Shown one piece after another: positions 53,130 through 63,034 of a stretch of 64,000 bases of DNA. The notes under the pieces were generated by a model. That model made no database searches. It saw only the letters and a program-made list of their open reading frames with translations, and was not told the DNA's origin. The DNA comes from Acinetobacter sp. NIPH 2100. GTDB taxonomy: Bacteria > Pseudomonadota > Gammaproteobacteria > Pseudomonadales > Moraxellaceae. Location of the stretch: the NCBI RefSeq assembly GCF_000369805.1, contig NZ_KB850224.1, forward strand, positions 1,473,924 to 1,537,923, written 5' to 3'. Each line of letters begins with the position of its first letter. The first letter of the stretch is position 1. Made by a program: the position numbers and the translations under genes.

Positions 53130-53134
53130 TGTGT

Positions 53135-53518
53135 TTAAGCGTTGGCTTTGCAGTAGAACGTCAGTGTGGTTTGATAATCATCATCACGGGCGAGTGAGGC
53201 ATTTTTGCCAGTGAAGGTACCAATTACACCTGCGGCAGCTTCAACCATTTTTCCAGTTTGCTCATCCACCACACCTTTGAGTACGCCTTGATACGCGGTT
53301 TTTTCATCAACTACGACAGGAGAGGTGTTGCGGGTACAGGTTTTTTGTGCAGCAGTAACTGCATTGTTTTTTGCAATTAGGTTGGTTTTACCCACACCCG
53401 TCACTTCGTATTGATTGTTTTCTTTTTGAATGGCCAAGGTATTGGTTGGTGTTGATGCACACGCTGTTAGGCCAAGGGCTAAACCACCCAATAAACTCAT
53501 GATTAAAGTTTTTTTCAT
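53135..53518 (-). CDS. Lipoprotein of unknown function
   Basis: 127 residues. The signal peptide ends with LTAC (MKKTLIMSLLGGLALGLTAC). The mature part has two cysteines (KTCTRNTSP and TFYCKANA) that could form a disulfide, and an internal hydrophobic stretch (KMVEAAAGVIGTFTG). No known domain is recognised. It is a single gene, convergent with the neighbouring lipoprotein. The 254-base gap upstream to the nitroreductase start holds only promoter-like AT-rich sequence. Confidence 0.75.
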   Translation of the reverse strand: MKKTLIMSLLGGLALGLTACASTPTNTLAIQKENNQYEVTGVGKTNLIAKNNAVTAAQKTCTRNTSPVVVDEKTAYQGVLKGVVDEQTGKMVEAAAGVIGTFTGKNASLARDDDYQTTLTFYCKANA

Positions 53519-53772
53519 TGCTTGTTCTCAAGTTGCTGCTTAATTGTATTATTGGAACATAGAATTTCGCATCGGTTTTGCAGGTTCTGTACAGTTTGTG
53601 CAGAGACTCTGTTAATTTTTTCAAATGAATGATGAGCTTAGCAACTATTGTATTTTCTGGTTATTAACGAAATCCAATAGAGACATCTTAGACAAGCATG
53701 AATTAAGCATAGTGGAAATCATTCAGATTATGCTAATCTAGCGCCATCCTTGTGTTAGTTAGATTCATTTCA

Positions 53773-54351
53773 ATGACGGACTCAAAAATAGAGACAATTC
53801 ATCAAAATATTCATCAACGTCAATCTATTGGGCAACTCATTGAGCCAGCGCCGAATACAGAACAACTCGAAAAAGCAGTGCAAGCTGCATTGACCGCACC
53901 TGATCATCATCGTTTAAAACCTACTCGCTTCGTCATCGTCACGCCTGAGCAACGCGCTGCTTTTGGTGAGCATTTGGCGAGAGCTTTAGCAGATTTGGGT
54001 GAAACAGATCCAGCGCAACTTGATCGGGTCAAACAGCATCCTTTTCGTGCACCTTTGCTGGTTTTAGCTTTAACGACTCTTCAAGATCATCCTAAAGTTC
54101 CACATTTTGAACAGATTTTAAGTACAGGTGCAGCAATTCAAAACTTCTTACTATCTTTGCAAGCCCAAGGTTTTGCAACGATGTGGCGTTCTGGGGCTGT
54201 GGTGGAGTCAAACTGGTTAAAACAACAGTTAGGTTTAAAACAGCAAGATTTAATTTCAGGTATTATTTATATCGGAACTGCAGCCAAGCTAATTGCTCCG
54301 CGAGCAGAAATAGACAGCCAAGATTTTGTAAAAGTATGGCAAGCAACCTAA
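53773..54351 (+). CDS. Nitroreductase family protein (YdjA type)
   Basis: 192 residues. FMN-binding signatures are a short N-terminal HQRQSIG motif, the DHHRLKPTRFVIV segment and the GFATMWRSGAVVES region near the second FMN contact. The size and order match E. coli YdjA, a small NAD(P)H-dependent flavin reductase-like enzyme of uncertain substrate. The ATG at 53773 is chosen over an upstream in-frame TTG. It precedes gpsA by 47 bases in the same direction. Confidence 0.88.
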   Translation: MTDSKIETIHQNIHQRQSIGQLIEPAPNTEQLEKAVQAALTAPDHHRLKPTRFVIVTPEQRAAFGEHLARALADLGETDPAQLDRVKQHPFRAPLLVLALTTLQDHPKVPHFEQILSTGAAIQNFLLSLQAQGFATMWRSGAVVESNWLKQQLGLKQQDLISGIIYIGTAAKLIAPRAEIDSQDFVKVWQAT

Positions 54352-54398
54352 GCTTTGTTTTGCGTGATTAAAGAAAGAAATTCGTTTCAGGATAAAAA

Positions 54399-55472
54399 AT
54401 GACAGAGTTAAATTTTAGCGATTTAGTTGAGCCAGTTGCCGTAGATCAGAAAACAGCACTCAGAATTACGGTATTGGGCGGTGGTAGTTTTGGCACGGCC
54501 ATGGCAAATTTAGCGACGAGAAATGGTTGCGATACCATGATCTGGATTCGTGATGCCGCTGTTGCCGACGAAATTAATCAAACGCATATCAATAAGCGCT
54601 ATTTACCTGATTATCCATTGGAACCTGCATTGCGTGCAGTGGCTGACTTAGAGTTGGCTGTACGTGATCGTGACATCATTCTGGTGGCGATTCCAAGCCA
54701 TTCTTTCCGTGATGTGCTTAAACAGATTGCGCCGTTTATTACTTCTCAGGCTGTGGTTTCATTGACCAAAGGGATTGAAGCAAAAACCTTTAGTTTTATG
54801 AGCGATATTATTCGCACAGAACTGCCAGAAGTGCCGTACGGTGTTTTATCTGGTCCAAATCTTGCCAAAGAAATTATGGCAGGTATGCCTTCAGGAACGG
54901 TCATCGCCAGTGATTCAGAACTGGTCCGTTATGCAGTGCAACATGCGCTACACAGTGCTTTGTTCCGTGTGTTTGGTAGCGATGATGTACATGGTGTGGA
55001 ATTGGGCGGTGCCTTGAAAAATATCTATGCAGTTGCAATGGGTATGGGCGGTGCTTATAAGATTGGTGAAAATACCAAAAGTATGATTCTAACCCGTGCT
55101 TTGGCTGAAATGAGTCGTTTTGCGGTGAAGCAGGGTGCAAACCCATTAACTTTCTTGGGTCTATCGGGTGTGGGCGATTTATTCGCAACCTGTAACAGTC
55201 CATTAAGTCGTAACTATCAGATTGGTTTTGCATTGGGTTCAGGGAAAACACTGGATCAGGCGACCAAAGAGCTTGGTCAGACCGCAGAAGGGATTAATAC
55301 GATTGTACAGGTTCGAACCAAAGCGGAAGAACTGGATGTGTATATGCCAATTACCAATGCACTGTATGATGTGATTTTTGAAGGTGCACCACCCATGACA
55401 ATCGCATTGTCTTTGATGAAGAATGGCCATCGTAGTGATGTTGAGTTTGTTTTACCTCATCATGAAGTCTAA
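54399..55472 (+). CDS. gpsA: NAD(P)-dependent glycerol-3-phosphate dehydrogenase
   Basis: 357 residues, about 18 more than E. coli GpsA because of an N-terminal extension before the Rossmann motif VLGGGSFGTAMA. It makes glycerol 3-phosphate for phospholipid synthesis. Conserved motifs include SLTKGIE, SGPNLAKEI, GGALKNIYAVAMGM with the catalytic lysine and GLSGVGDLFATC. It is followed by sixA and gspL. Confidence 0.96.
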   Translation: MTELNFSDLVEPVAVDQKTALRITVLGGGSFGTAMANLATRNGCDTMIWIRDAAVADEINQTHINKRYLPDYPLEPALRAVADLELAVRDRDIILVAIPSHSFRDVLKQIAPFITSQAVVSLTKGIEAKTFSFMSDIIRTELPEVPYGVLSGPNLAKEIMAGMPSGTVIASDSELVRYAVQHALHSALFRVFGSDDVHGVELGGALKNIYAVAMGMGGAYKIGENTKSMILTRALAEMSRFAVKQGANPLTFLGLSGVGDLFATCNSPLSRNYQIGFALGSGKTLDQATKELGQTAEGINTIVQVRTKAEELDVYMPITNALYDVIFEGAPPMTIALSLMKNGHRSDVEFVLPHHEV

Positions 55473-55548
55473 TCAGAATCTTGAAGTGTAATCAAAAAAC
55501 TGTCATCTATTCGCGTTATGATACAGCTATAAAAAATAAGGTCGTTTT

Positions 55549-56004
55549 ATGCAGTTAACTTTAGTTCGTCACGGTGAAGCTTCTCCAGCAATCAATGGAA
55601 ATGATATGCAGCGTCCATTGACAGTGCGTGGACATCAACAAGCTGAGCAAACAGGACATTTCTTAAAGGATGTGATTCAACCAGAAATCTTTGTGGTGAG
55701 TCCGCTATTACGTGCGCAGGAAACATTAACGCATATCAAAGCACATTTTCACGGTATTCCTGTGTTAATTTGCGATAAGATTAAACCTGATGATGATGCC
55801 AAAGATGCGATCGAGTGGTTGTCAAAATTGCCTTATGAGTCAATTGCAGTGGTCTGTCATATGAATGTTGTGGCACATATTGCCGAACAACTGACCCATG
55901 AAAACTTTAATCCATTTGCATTGGCAGAAGCACGTATTTATGATCAAGCTGTGATCGCAAATGGTTTATCGACACAATACAATCGTTTTACACCAACATT
56001 ATAA
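55549..56004 (+). CDS. sixA: Phosphohistidine phosphatase SixA
   Basis: 151 residues, the size of SixA. The active-site motif is LVRHGEAS near the N-terminus, with SPLLRAQETL and VCHMNVV completing the histidine phosphatase core. In E. coli SixA acts on histidine phosphotransfer proteins. It lies 76 bases after gpsA and 40 bases before gspL. Confidence 0.9.
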   Translation: MQLTLVRHGEASPAINGNDMQRPLTVRGHQQAEQTGHFLKDVIQPEIFVVSPLLRAQETLTHIKAHFHGIPVLICDKIKPDDDAKDAIEWLSKLPYESIAVVCHMNVVAHIAEQLTHENFNPFALAEARIYDQAVIANGLSTQYNRFTPTL

Positions 56005-56044
56005 TTTTTATATATCCGCGCAAGGATAAGGGTACTGAACACCG

Positions 56045-57184
56045 ATGCTGTATTTATGGATGCCCGAAACCAATGGAACATGGTATTGGTCGGCTGGGGA
56101 AAATTGGTTGCAGGCAGATAGTCTTGAACAGTTGATTCAAGACTTGCACGAGCATCATGGAAAAGAGGCTGTGGTTTATTTCCCAAGCCGAAATGCACAA
56201 TTATTACAACAAACAATGACCAAAGCGCATTACAAGCAATTGGGACAGGAGGGTGTTAAATACCTCTTGGAAGAGTTTGTCACCTTGCCGATTGATCACA
56301 TGAAGGTTGTACATCATTTCCAAAATGATCAACTGAATATTTTGGGTGTTGCACAATCTACGATCGAAACATGGCAGCATGCCTTGAGTTTGTTACCCAT
56401 CCAAATGGTGGCATTTTTACCAGACTTCTTGATCTTACCTGAACCAGAACTGAATCAAGTGGTGCTGGTCAATCTTTATGATCATTTATTGGTGAGAGAA
56501 AATGCATGGACAGGTAACTCAGTTGATGATTTAGGATTGTTCTTGGAGTTTCAGGCTGCAGAAACACAGTATAAATTTGCCAACCTGAATGCCAGTCAAT
56601 TGGATAGTCTCGCAACTGCATCGAGTAAAGATGAGCGAACTGAATTCAGTTATCAATTTGAACAATTATTAAGACCGAAGCAGCATCCATTTAATGTTCT
56701 GCCGAAATCAAAAAATGCAGAAGTACAATGGTCTGGCTATTGGAAGGCTGCAGCTGCCGTACTATTGGCGGTGATCATCGTGCAATTGGGTTATGACGCG
56801 TTACGTTGGTCAAAACTTAAAAGCGTTGCTGATCAAACGGCAAGTCAGGCGATTGAGCAATATAAATATTGGTTTGGTGAAAATAGTCGTGTTACCGAAC
56901 AAAATATTAAAAGTCAGTTTGAAAGTCAGTTGCGTATGAGTCAACTTGGGGATACGCAAGCACTCTCGCTGTTAAGCCGTGTTGGACCAATTTTGATGCA
57001 AAAACAGATTGTTGCACAGCAAGTCAGTTATGATGCCTCTGTATTGGCGATGTCGCTTAAAGCAAAATCTGCGGATGATTTACAAGGATTAACTCAACAA
57101 TTAAACCAACAAGGTTTTCAAGCTGAATTAGGCAATGTTCAGGCAGATACTGTTGGCGCTATTGGGGTGGTAAAAGTAAAATAA
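56045..57184 (+). CDS. gspL: Type II secretion system protein GspL
   Basis: 379 residues. The cytoplasmic domain (about 1-225) resembles the actin-like fold of GspL, a single membrane helix lies near residues 237-256 (WKAAAAVLLAVIIVQLGYDAL), and a periplasmic ferredoxin-like domain follows. It anchors the GspE ATPase at the inner membrane. The stop overlaps the gspM start (TAATG). Other gsp genes are absent from the window, consistent with the scattered arrangement known in Acinetobacter. Confidence 0.9.
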   Translation: MLYLWMPETNGTWYWSAGENWLQADSLEQLIQDLHEHHGKEAVVYFPSRNAQLLQQTMTKAHYKQLGQEGVKYLLEEFVTLPIDHMKVVHHFQNDQLNILGVAQSTIETWQHALSLLPIQMVAFLPDFLILPEPELNQVVLVNLYDHLLVRENAWTGNSVDDLGLFLEFQAAETQYKFANLNASQLDSLATASSKDERTEFSYQFEQLLRPKQHPFNVLPKSKNAEVQWSGYWKAAAAVLLAVIIVQLGYDALRWSKLKSVADQTASQAIEQYKYWFGENSRVTEQNIKSQFESQLRMSQLGDTQALSLLSRVGPILMQKQIVAQQVSYDASVLAMSLKAKSADDLQGLTQQLNQQGFQAELGNVQADTVGAIGVVKVK

Positions 57185-57663
57185 TGAAAGCATTCACACG
57201 ATTACAAAATAGCTTTGATCAGAAAATTGAAGCGTTAAATGAATATCTACAAGGCTTATCTGTGCGTGAACGGGTGATGGTTATTTTTACCACCATTTTT
57301 GTCATTGTTACGGTTATTGGTTTTGCTTTGTGGAAAACGCATGCTTTGGCAGATCAACAACAAAAACGGTTAAATGAATTAAAAGATTTAACGGTGTGGA
57401 TGCAGAGTAATGCAGCCACGATGAAGCCTGCAAACGATGTGGGATTGACCGCAGCAGATAAAATACAGCGAACGGCACAACAACAAGGTTTGGCGGTTTC
57501 TTCACAACAAAATGGTGAGCAGATTCAGCTTGTCGCAGAACATCAGAATTATGCTGTGTTAGCTAACTTTTTGATGCAATTGTCTCAAATGGGGATCAGT
57601 ATCCAGAAAATGGATATGGTCTCTAACAATAATCAGATTAAATTAACTGCAACAGTACAGTAA
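57184..57663 (+). CDS. gspM: Type II secretion system protein GspM
   Basis: 159 residues, typical of GspM. One membrane helix (about residues 29-48, VMVIFTTIFVIVTVIGFALW) is preceded by a short cytoplasmic part with a conserved LQGLSVRERVM-like block, followed by a periplasmic ferredoxin-like domain. GspM pairs with GspL at the inner-membrane platform. One-base overlap with gspL. Confidence 0.9.
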   Translation: MKAFTRLQNSFDQKIEALNEYLQGLSVRERVMVIFTTIFVIVTVIGFALWKTHALADQQQKRLNELKDLTVWMQSNAATMKPANDVGLTAADKIQRTAQQQGLAVSSQQNGEQIQLVAEHQNYAVLANFLMQLSQMGISIQKMDMVSNNNQIKLTATVQ

Positions 57664-57751
57664 GCCATTAAAAACCCAATGTCAGGCATGGTGTTTTGAT
57701 ACGCCTATGCCTATAATATGCCTACTTGAAAATCAGTAGACTGTGATTGGT

Positions 57752-58759
57752 ATGTTATATTCATTGGCTCGCCCTTTGTTGTTTACTTTAGCGCCAGAGC
57801 GTGCACATGAACTGACACTCTCTATGCTAGATAAGGCCCATAAACTCGGCTTTATGCATCAGAAAGTTGCTGCAAAACCTGTGAGCTGTATGGGAATTGA
57901 ATTCCCAAATCCTGTCGGTCTTGCTGCTGGCTTGGATAAAAATGGCGCACATATTGATGCACTAGCAGCATTAGGTTTTGGTTTTATCGAGATTGGAACC
58001 ATTACACCGCGTCCACAAGCGGGCAACCCTCAACCACGTTTATTCCGTATTCCTCAAGCAAAAGCGATTATTAACCGTATGGGGTTTAATAATGATGGCG
58101 TGGATAAGCTGATTGAAAATGTAAAAGCTGCAAAGTTTAAGGGTGTTTTGGGAATCAATATCGGCAAAAATGCGGATACGCCTGTTGAAGATGCAGTTTC
58201 AGATTATCTCATTTGTCTAGAAAAAGTTTATAATTACGCGTCTTATATTACTGTTAATATTTCATCACCAAATACTAAAAACTTACGTAGTTTACAAAGT
58301 GGCGATGCACTGACCGAGTTGCTACAAACTTTAAAAGAGCGTCAACTCGAACTGGCAAATCAATATAATCATTATGTTCCACTGGTTCTTAAAGTTGCAC
58401 CTGATTTAACAGCAGAAGATATTCAATTCATTGCCGCACAATTATTGCAATTCAAGATTGATGGCCTGATCGTGACCAATACGACATTGGGGCGTGATGG
58501 GGTTGAAAACCTACCAAATGGAAATGAGGCTGGCGGGCTGTCTGGTGCGCCAGTGTTTGAAAAGAGTACCGAATGTTTAGGTCAGTTTGCTAAAGTACTG
58601 GCGGGTCAAATTCCATTGATTGGCGTGGGCGGCATTTTAGCGGGTGAACAGGCGATTGCAAAACAACAAGCAGGTGCGAGTTTGGTACAAGTTTATAGTG
58701 GTCTGATTTATACGGGTCCAACACTGGTCAAAGACTGTGTTGATGCGATGACTGTGTGA
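57752..58759 (+). CDS. pyrD: Dihydroorotate dehydrogenase (quinone)
   Basis: 335 residues, class 2 membrane-associated type. It oxidises dihydroorotate to orotate with quinone as acceptor in pyrimidine synthesis. Motifs include [50 protein letters not shown] with the catalytic serine region, and VGVGGIL with PVFEKSTE near the end. The ATG at 57752 matches the family N-terminus; a GTG lies three codons upstream. It is followed after one base by cvpA. Confidence 0.97.
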   Translation: MLYSLARPLLFTLAPERAHELTLSMLDKAHKLGFMHQKVAAKPVSCMGIEFPNPVGLAAGLDKNGAHIDALAALGFGFIEIGTITPRPQAGNPQPRLFRIPQAKAIINRMGFNNDGVDKLIENVKAAKFKGVLGINIGKNADTPVEDAVSDYLICLEKVYNYASYITVNISSPNTKNLRSLQSGDALTELLQTLKERQLELANQYNHYVPLVLKVAPDLTAEDIQFIAAQLLQFKIDGLIVTNTTLGRDGVENLPNGNEAGGLSGAPVFEKSTECLGQFAKVLAGQIPLIGVGGILAGEQAIAKQQAGASLVQVYSGLIYTGPTLVKDCVDAMTV

Positions 58760-58760
58760 A

Positions 58761-59354
58761 ATGAACACGCTTGATATCATCATTCTGGTCATCTTGCTCA
58801 TTGGAGGGCTGAACGGTTTGCGTCAAGGATTTATCAAAGCCTTTGCGAACTTGATCGGATGGATATTCGCATTGATCGTTGGGGCAAAATACGCTGTGAT
58901 GTTGGCACCTGCGATGAGCAGTCTAAGCCAAGACCCCGTTGTGCAAAAAATTGCAGCATTTGCCTTTATTGTATTGATCATCGTGGTGTGTACATGGATT
59001 GTGTCTGCATTACTCAATGGGCTCTTGAAAAGTCTGAAATTGGGCCCATTAAATCGTTTAGCAGGTGGTGCATTTGGTTCTCTGAAGGGGCTGCTGATTG
59101 TGCTGGTCGCAATGCAGGGTTTAGGGCCTTGGGTTGAGAGTTCACCGCACTGGAAACAGTCTAAATTTGTACAAATTCTATTACCTTATGCACCTTTGGC
59201 AACTGAATTGTCCAAAGATGCAGCAAATCAAGCTTTAAATCAAATGACATCAGAAGGTGCGTTGTTACGTCGCCCTTCGACAGAAATGGACCAATCAGAA
59301 CGTGCTTCAGTGGATGAGCGTTCTGATCATTCGACGAAAAATCCTTTTTATTAA
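58761..59354 (+). CDS. cvpA: CvpA family membrane protein
   Basis: 197 residues with four membrane helices (LDIIILVILLIGGLNGLRQGFIKAFANLIGW, ALIVGAKYAVMLAPAM, IAAFAFIVLIIVVCTWIVSALL, LAGGAFGSLKGLLIVLVAMQGLG). In E. coli cvpA precedes purF and was found through colicin V production; its role is in envelope integrity and purine-linked regulation. The gene lies directly upstream of purF here as well, which supports the call. Confidence 0.93.
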   Translation: MNTLDIIILVILLIGGLNGLRQGFIKAFANLIGWIFALIVGAKYAVMLAPAMSSLSQDPVVQKIAAFAFIVLIIVVCTWIVSALLNGLLKSLKLGPLNRLAGGAFGSLKGLLIVLVAMQGLGPWVESSPHWKQSKFVQILLPYAPLATELSKDAANQALNQMTSEGALLRRPSTEMDQSERASVDERSDHSTKNPFY

Positions 59355-59378
59355 TCGCTAGCTTGTCGCGAGGTTGCT

Positions 59379-60917
59379 ATGTGTGGAGTTGTTGGGATAG
59401 CCGGTAAATCACCAGTGAACCAAATGTTATTTGATGCCTTAACGATGCTGCAACATCGAGGACAAGATGCTGCAGGGATCGTAACCTGCCATCAAGGGCG
59501 TTTATTCCTCCGCAAAGATAACGGTATGGTACGTGATGTATTCCATACGCGTCATATGCGTGCATTGCTTGGTAACTATGGGATCGGACATGTTCGTTAC
59601 CCAACTGCTGGTTCATCAAGCAGTGCTGAAGCGCAACCATTTTATGTGAACTCACCCTATGGTATTACCCTTGCTCATAATGGTAACTTGACCAACGCTG
59701 CCGAAATTCATGATGACCTGTTCAAAACAGATTTACGTCATATGAATACCGATTCAGATTCTGAAGTTTTACTCAATGTTTTTGCACATGAGTTACAGAA
59801 GATCAGAACTTTAAACCCAAGCCCAGATGATATTTTCCACACCGTATCTCGCGTACATGAGCGTTGTAAAGGGGCTTATGGTGTTGTAGCGATGATTACA
59901 GGTCATGGCTTAGTCGGTTTCCGTGATCCAAACGGGATTCGTCCTTTGGTTTATGGTTCTCGTGAAACTGAACAGGGTATTGAATACATTATCGCATCTG
60001 AATCTGTTGCGATTACAGCGCTTGGTTTTAAAGTTGAACGTGATATCGCACCAGGCGAAGCGATTTTTATCGATTCAGAAGGGCAGTTGTTTACCAAACA
60101 ATGCGCTGCGAATCCTGAATATCGTCCATGTATTTTTGAATATGTGTATTTTGCTCGTCCAGATGCCATTATTGATGGGATTTCAGTATATAAAGCCCGT
60201 TTAAAAATGGGTGAAAAACTGGCGTATAAAATCTTGAAAGAATGGGGTGAGCAGCATGATATTGATGTTGTAATTCCAATTCCAGATACCAGTCGTACCT
60301 CTGCATTAGAGTTGGCAAATATCTTAGGTGTGAAGTTCCGTGAAGGTTTTATGAAAAACCGTTACATCGGACGTACCTTCATTATGCCAGGTCAGCAGCA
60401 ACGTAAAAAATCAGTTCGCCAAAAATTGAACCCTGTAGAACTTGAGTTTAAAGGCAAGAATGTTCTATTGGTCGATGACTCAATTGTTCGTGGTACCACA
60501 TGTAACGAAATTATCCAGATGGCACGTGATTCAGGTGCGAAGAAAGTATTCTTTGCTTCAGCCGCGCCAATGGTGAAATATCCAAATGTGTATGGTATTG
60601 ATATGCCTGCGAAAGCTGAGTTGATTGCGTCAGGTCGTACAGTCGAAGAAATCCGTGAAAATATTGGTGCAGACCGTTTGGTTTTCCAAGACTTGGAAGA
60701 TTTGAAAAATGCGGTTCGTACCAGCAAAGTGCCAGATTTAACTGAGTTTGATTGTTCAGTCTTTGATGGTATCTATGTGGCGGGCGGTATTGATAAGGCA
60801 TATCTTGACGCACTTGAGCAAAAACGTAGTGACTCTGCTAAGAAACAGGCAGATGGCTATATTGATGTGAATATTGATGCAGCATCGGTAGATTTAACTG
60901 GGATTAAAGAAGAGTAA
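59379..60917 (+). CDS. purF: Amidophosphoribosyltransferase
   Basis: 512 residues. First committed enzyme of purine synthesis, using glutamine and PRPP. It begins [10 protein letters not shown], so Cys2 after Met removal is the type 2 glutaminase nucleophile. The PRPP-binding motif is [13 protein letters not shown]. Other glutaminase motifs ([23 protein letters not shown]) are intact. It follows cvpA after 24 bases, and a strong terminator ends the operon. Confidence 0.98.
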   Translation: MCGVVGIAGKSPVNQMLFDALTMLQHRGQDAAGIVTCHQGRLFLRKDNGMVRDVFHTRHMRALLGNYGIGHVRYPTAGSSSSAEAQPFYVNSPYGITLAHNGNLTNAAEIHDDLFKTDLRHMNTDSDSEVLLNVFAHELQKIRTLNPSPDDIFHTVSRVHERCKGAYGVVAMITGHGLVGFRDPNGIRPLVYGSRETEQGIEYIIASESVAITALGFKVERDIAPGEAIFIDSEGQLFTKQCAANPEYRPCIFEYVYFARPDAIIDGISVYKARLKMGEKLAYKILKEWGEQHDIDVVIPIPDTSRTSALELANILGVKFREGFMKNRYIGRTFIMPGQQQRKKSVRQKLNPVELEFKGKNVLLVDDSIVRGTTCNEIIQMARDSGAKKVFFASAAPMVKYPNVYGIDMPAKAELIASGRTVEEIRENIGADRLVFQDLEDLKNAVRTSKVPDLTEFDCSVFDGIYVAGGIDKAYLDALEQKRSDSAKKQADGYIDVNIDAASVDLTGIKEE

Positions 60918-60931
60918 TCATCTTAATCTAT

Positions 60932-60958
60932 AAAAAAGCGGGAATTTCCCGCTTTTTT
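60932..60958 (+). terminator. Terminator after purF
   Basis: AAAAAAGCGGGAA and TTCCCGCTTTTTT pair around a single T, with a T run. Confidence 0.92.
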
Positions 60959-61017
60959 ATTTTATGATAGTGGGTACGAGAAACTTAACTGAAACAATGT
61001 AATCGGGAAAACTTACA

Positions 61018-62907
61018 TTGAAAGAAATGAGCCATTATTTAATTGAAAATAAGAATATTGCATGGTCAGTCAGTTTCTGTCTTATCGCAATGTTATTAAC
61101 GGTCTTTATTCTCAATTTAATTTTGGGTTTAGTCGTTCATTTCTTTGATTATACCCAACCAATTTGGTGGCACGTTCTTAGTCCTTACTTCATTGTCGTG
61201 CTTGTTTTGGTTCTGTTTTGGTCCGTAGGCGCGGAGTTGTATGTGTTACGCGAGGGCGGGCACTCATTGGCAAAGCAGTTGAAAGCAAGACGTTTGGTTT
61301 TTGACGAAAGTACACCTGAAGAAAGCACCGCATTAAAAGTTGTAGATCAAGTTGCTAAAAGTTTTAATATTGATACCCCAGCAGTCTATGTGTTGCCTGA
61401 TGAGGTCGGGGTAAATGCGTTAACGGCTGGCTTTAGATCACAAGATATTGCGATTATTCTGACTTGGGGCGCACTGCAAAATCTGGATGAACTTGAGCTT
61501 TATGGCTTACTCAGTTATGAGTTTAATCAAATTTTATCTGGCGAAGCGGTTGAAAATACCAAGCTTAAAATTTTATATAGCGGCTTGACCACCTTTAGTC
61601 AGTGGGGAAGTAAACTTGCTCAAGCAGGCTATAATCCTTATGCAACGTCTTACCGAAATAAGTTTGAGACCATCTTTGTTGCAATTGGTGGAGTGATTTG
61701 GCTGATTGGTAGTTTGGGTATTTTAATTACACGTTGTATTAAATATCTCACCTTGAGTGGTCGAACTTTGCGTAATGATCTCAAGACTATGCGTTTGATG
61801 AATAATAATGCCAATGTCCAAACCTTATTGCGGATTTATGTACACCATTCGGGTTCTCAAATTCACAGTGCTTATTCTGAATCGATTTCGCATATGTGTT
61901 TTGCCAATTCACTGAGCCCGCAAAGCTGGATGAATATTCATCCGAGTATCAAAGAACGAATTTACGAATTAAATCCCACCTTATTGCAAGATCTACAATT
62001 AGAAAATCTACGCAAGCTGCGCAACCGACCATTGTTCAGTTTATTCCGTTCTTTGGAAGAAGAAAGTGCGGATATCACCATGCCGTGGAGTTCACCTCAG
62101 CCATTACCTTTATTGCGTTTATCACCGATCAGTTTTGCGTTAAATGATGCAATCAAACCGCTTAATCCAGAAATCCGTAAGAATAAAAAGCGACCTGAAT
62201 TGATTCAGCGAGCGATGCAGACGGCGACAGGTTCGCGTGAGGTAATGGTTGCGATTTTAATGATTCGTCAATATCGTGAATTTATTCCACAAGAAGCACC
62301 TGTGAGTCATGCGATTGTCGATGCATTATTAAATCTGGATGGTCGTATTCATGTGCAGATTTTCCATGATGCCTGTAAAAATATTGGGCATATGCCAACC
62401 AGTATTGCACGTCAGTTCTTAACCAAGCTGGCTTGCATTATTCAAGAAGACGGGGAAGTTGGTTTACTGGATGCATTATTATTGGAACGTGTAAAGCAGG
62501 AACTGAACTTAATGCCTGCACATTTACCCGCAGCATTTGAAGATGTGAAATCTCAGATTGTTCATTTGATTGATGCATTACTGCATGTACAGCAGATTAA
62601 TAGTCCGAACCAGTTGGAAGTGCGTGAACGCATTTTACAGATGCTTTTAACTGAAGATGAAATGCAAACTTATGCAGACATTTCAGATGAGCCATTGGAC
62701 TTGGCAGAAATTTTAAATGATGTCTCTGGGTTGTTGTTACGTGACCGTCTCAACATCTTGTCTATTGCGGAGAGATGTCTCTGGAATGATCGGATTATTA
62801 CCCAAGATGAATTGGATGTTCTGGAGCTTTTGTATTGGCGCTTAGGTTTTGACACCCATGAAGTGGTCGAGCAAATGCAGAAGAAAAACAGTCTGATGAT
62901 TATTTAA
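61018..62907 (+). CDS. Membrane protein with an M48-like peptidase region lacking the zinc motif, and a TerB-like C-terminus
   Basis: 629 residues. Two membrane helices lie near residues 15-40 and 55-75, then an M48-like domain: NALTAGFRSQDIAIILTWGALQNLDELELYGLLSYEFNQI. The position of the zinc motif HExxH reads SYEFN, so the metal site is lost. A third pair of hydrophobic stretches lies near residues 220-245. The region NIHPSIKERI matches the end of M48 domains. The last 200 residues are helical and resemble TerB (LTKLACIIQEDGEVGLLDALLLERVKQEL). It may be a scaffold or inactive sensor. TTG with GGGAAA upstream is used as start; an ATG three codons later is possible. Confidence 0.7.
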   Translation: MKEMSHYLIENKNIAWSVSFCLIAMLLTVFILNLILGLVVHFFDYTQPIWWHVLSPYFIVVLVLVLFWSVGAELYVLREGGHSLAKQLKARRLVFDESTPEESTALKVVDQVAKSFNIDTPAVYVLPDEVGVNALTAGFRSQDIAIILTWGALQNLDELELYGLLSYEFNQILSGEAVENTKLKILYSGLTTFSQWGSKLAQAGYNPYATSYRNKFETIFVAIGGVIWLIGSLGILITRCIKYLTLSGRTLRNDLKTMRLMNNNANVQTLLRIYVHHSGSQIHSAYSESISHMCFANSLSPQSWMNIHPSIKERIYELNPTLLQDLQLENLRKLRNRPLFSLFRSLEEESADITMPWSSPQPLPLLRLSPISFALNDAIKPLNPEIRKNKKRPELIQRAMQTATGSREVMVAILMIRQYREFIPQEAPVSHAIVDALLNLDGRIHVQIFHDACKNIGHMPTSIARQFLTKLACIIQEDGEVGLLDALLLERVKQELNLMPAHLPAAFEDVKSQIVHLIDALLHVQQINSPNQLEVRERILQMLLTEDEMQTYADISDEPLDLAEILNDVSGLLLRDRLNILSIAERCLWNDRIITQDELDVLELLYWRLGFDTHEVVEQMQKKNSLMII

Positions 62908-63034
62908 GAGCCATTGCTGTAGTGCTCTGAATCTTTTTGTGAAAACGTTACCTGACAATCACATAAAATGCTTAGATTTCAGGGTAAGCTTGCCATTTAT
63001 TTTTATTCTTGTATTACGTACTTTTGAGTAATTT

